NCBI GenBank assembly: GCA_964423705.1
Contig: CAYRGA010000102.1
Span: 1-6,270 of the forward strand
Direction: 5' to 3'
Length of the DNA stretch: 6,270 bases
Source: CAKSIN01 sp964423705
Lineage (GTDB): Bacteria > Bacillota > Clostridia > UMGS1810
The notes under the pieces are model-generated. The model searched no databases and was not told the origin of the DNA. It worked only from the letters and a program-made list of their open reading frames with translations. Both the position numbers and the translations under genes were made by a program. Below are positions 6,219 to 6,270 of this stretch, one piece after another; the first letter of the stretch is position 1, and every line of letters begins with the position of its first letter.

Positions 6219-6243
6219 CATTAAATCGCAAATATGCTATTAT
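6215..6243 (+). promoter_or_regulatory. Strong promoter reading out of the window, overlapping the HD-gene stop codon
   Basis: TTGACA (6215-6220) contains the TGA stop codon of the HD gene (6216-6218). After a 17-nt spacer comes TATTAT (6238-6243), preceded by TGC (6235-6237), an extended -10. Transcription should begin near 6250 and serve a gene beyond 6270. The last 27 bases (6244-6270) are AT-rich and hold no start codon with a ribosome binding site. Confidence 0.7.
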
Positions 6244-6270
6244 ATTAACATACTTTTAAATATTATATAT

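Noticed and set aside
1..6270. Mobile element, CRISPR, toxin-antitoxin or defence island
   Set aside because: There are no terminal inverted repeats with a transposase, no regularly spaced repeats, no integrase, and no small paired genes. All five genes are accounted for by known families.

Overview
The window reads as chromosomal DNA of a low-to-moderate GC, endospore-forming member of the Bacillota, most likely class Clostridia. The reasons are an adjacent gpr-spoIIP sporulation pair, AGGAGG-type ribosome binding sites 7-8 nt before every start codon, consensus TTGACA/TATAAT-type promoters, and a large secreted SLH-domain protein of the kind clostridia use to coat their wall. I cannot name the genus from sequence alone.

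Layout. (1) Bases 1-128 are an AT-rich leader with candidate promoter elements and a small palindrome. (2) 129-2696 (+) encodes an 855-residue secreted protein with N-terminal SLH wall anchors and a long beta-rich region, closed by an 11-bp hairpin at 2703-2737. (3) A strong promoter at 2749-2778 drives a small GNAT acetyltransferase, 2805-3245 (+). (4) Convergent to it, on the minus strand, is a sporulation operon: gpr (5455 to 4490), 40 bp, then spoIIP (4449 to 3277). (5) Divergent from gpr, with its own sigma-A-type promoter and a stem-loop at the start of its leader, is an HD-domain phosphohydrolase, 5628-6218 (+). (6) A near-consensus promoter overlaps that gene's stop codon and points out of the window.

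How it works together. gpr and spoIIP belong to the sporulation and germination programme. SpoIIP remodels septal peptidoglycan during engulfment. GPR is made as a zymogen in the forespore and degrades the DNA-protecting small acid-soluble proteins at germination. A candidate forespore-type (sigma-F/sigma-G) promoter lies just upstream of gpr. The SLH protein, the acetyltransferase and the HD hydrolase each appear to be independent vegetative transcription units with no visible link to sporulation. There is no gap over 300 bases without a gene.

I see no CRISPR array, tRNA, rRNA, transposon, toxin-antitoxin or defence module, and no convincing evidence of an undescribed multi-gene system. The points most worth a second look are the recurring beta-hairpin module in the SLH protein, the loss of the usual neighbours around gpr-spoIIP, the very short GPR propeptide, and the regulatory elements around the HD gene.
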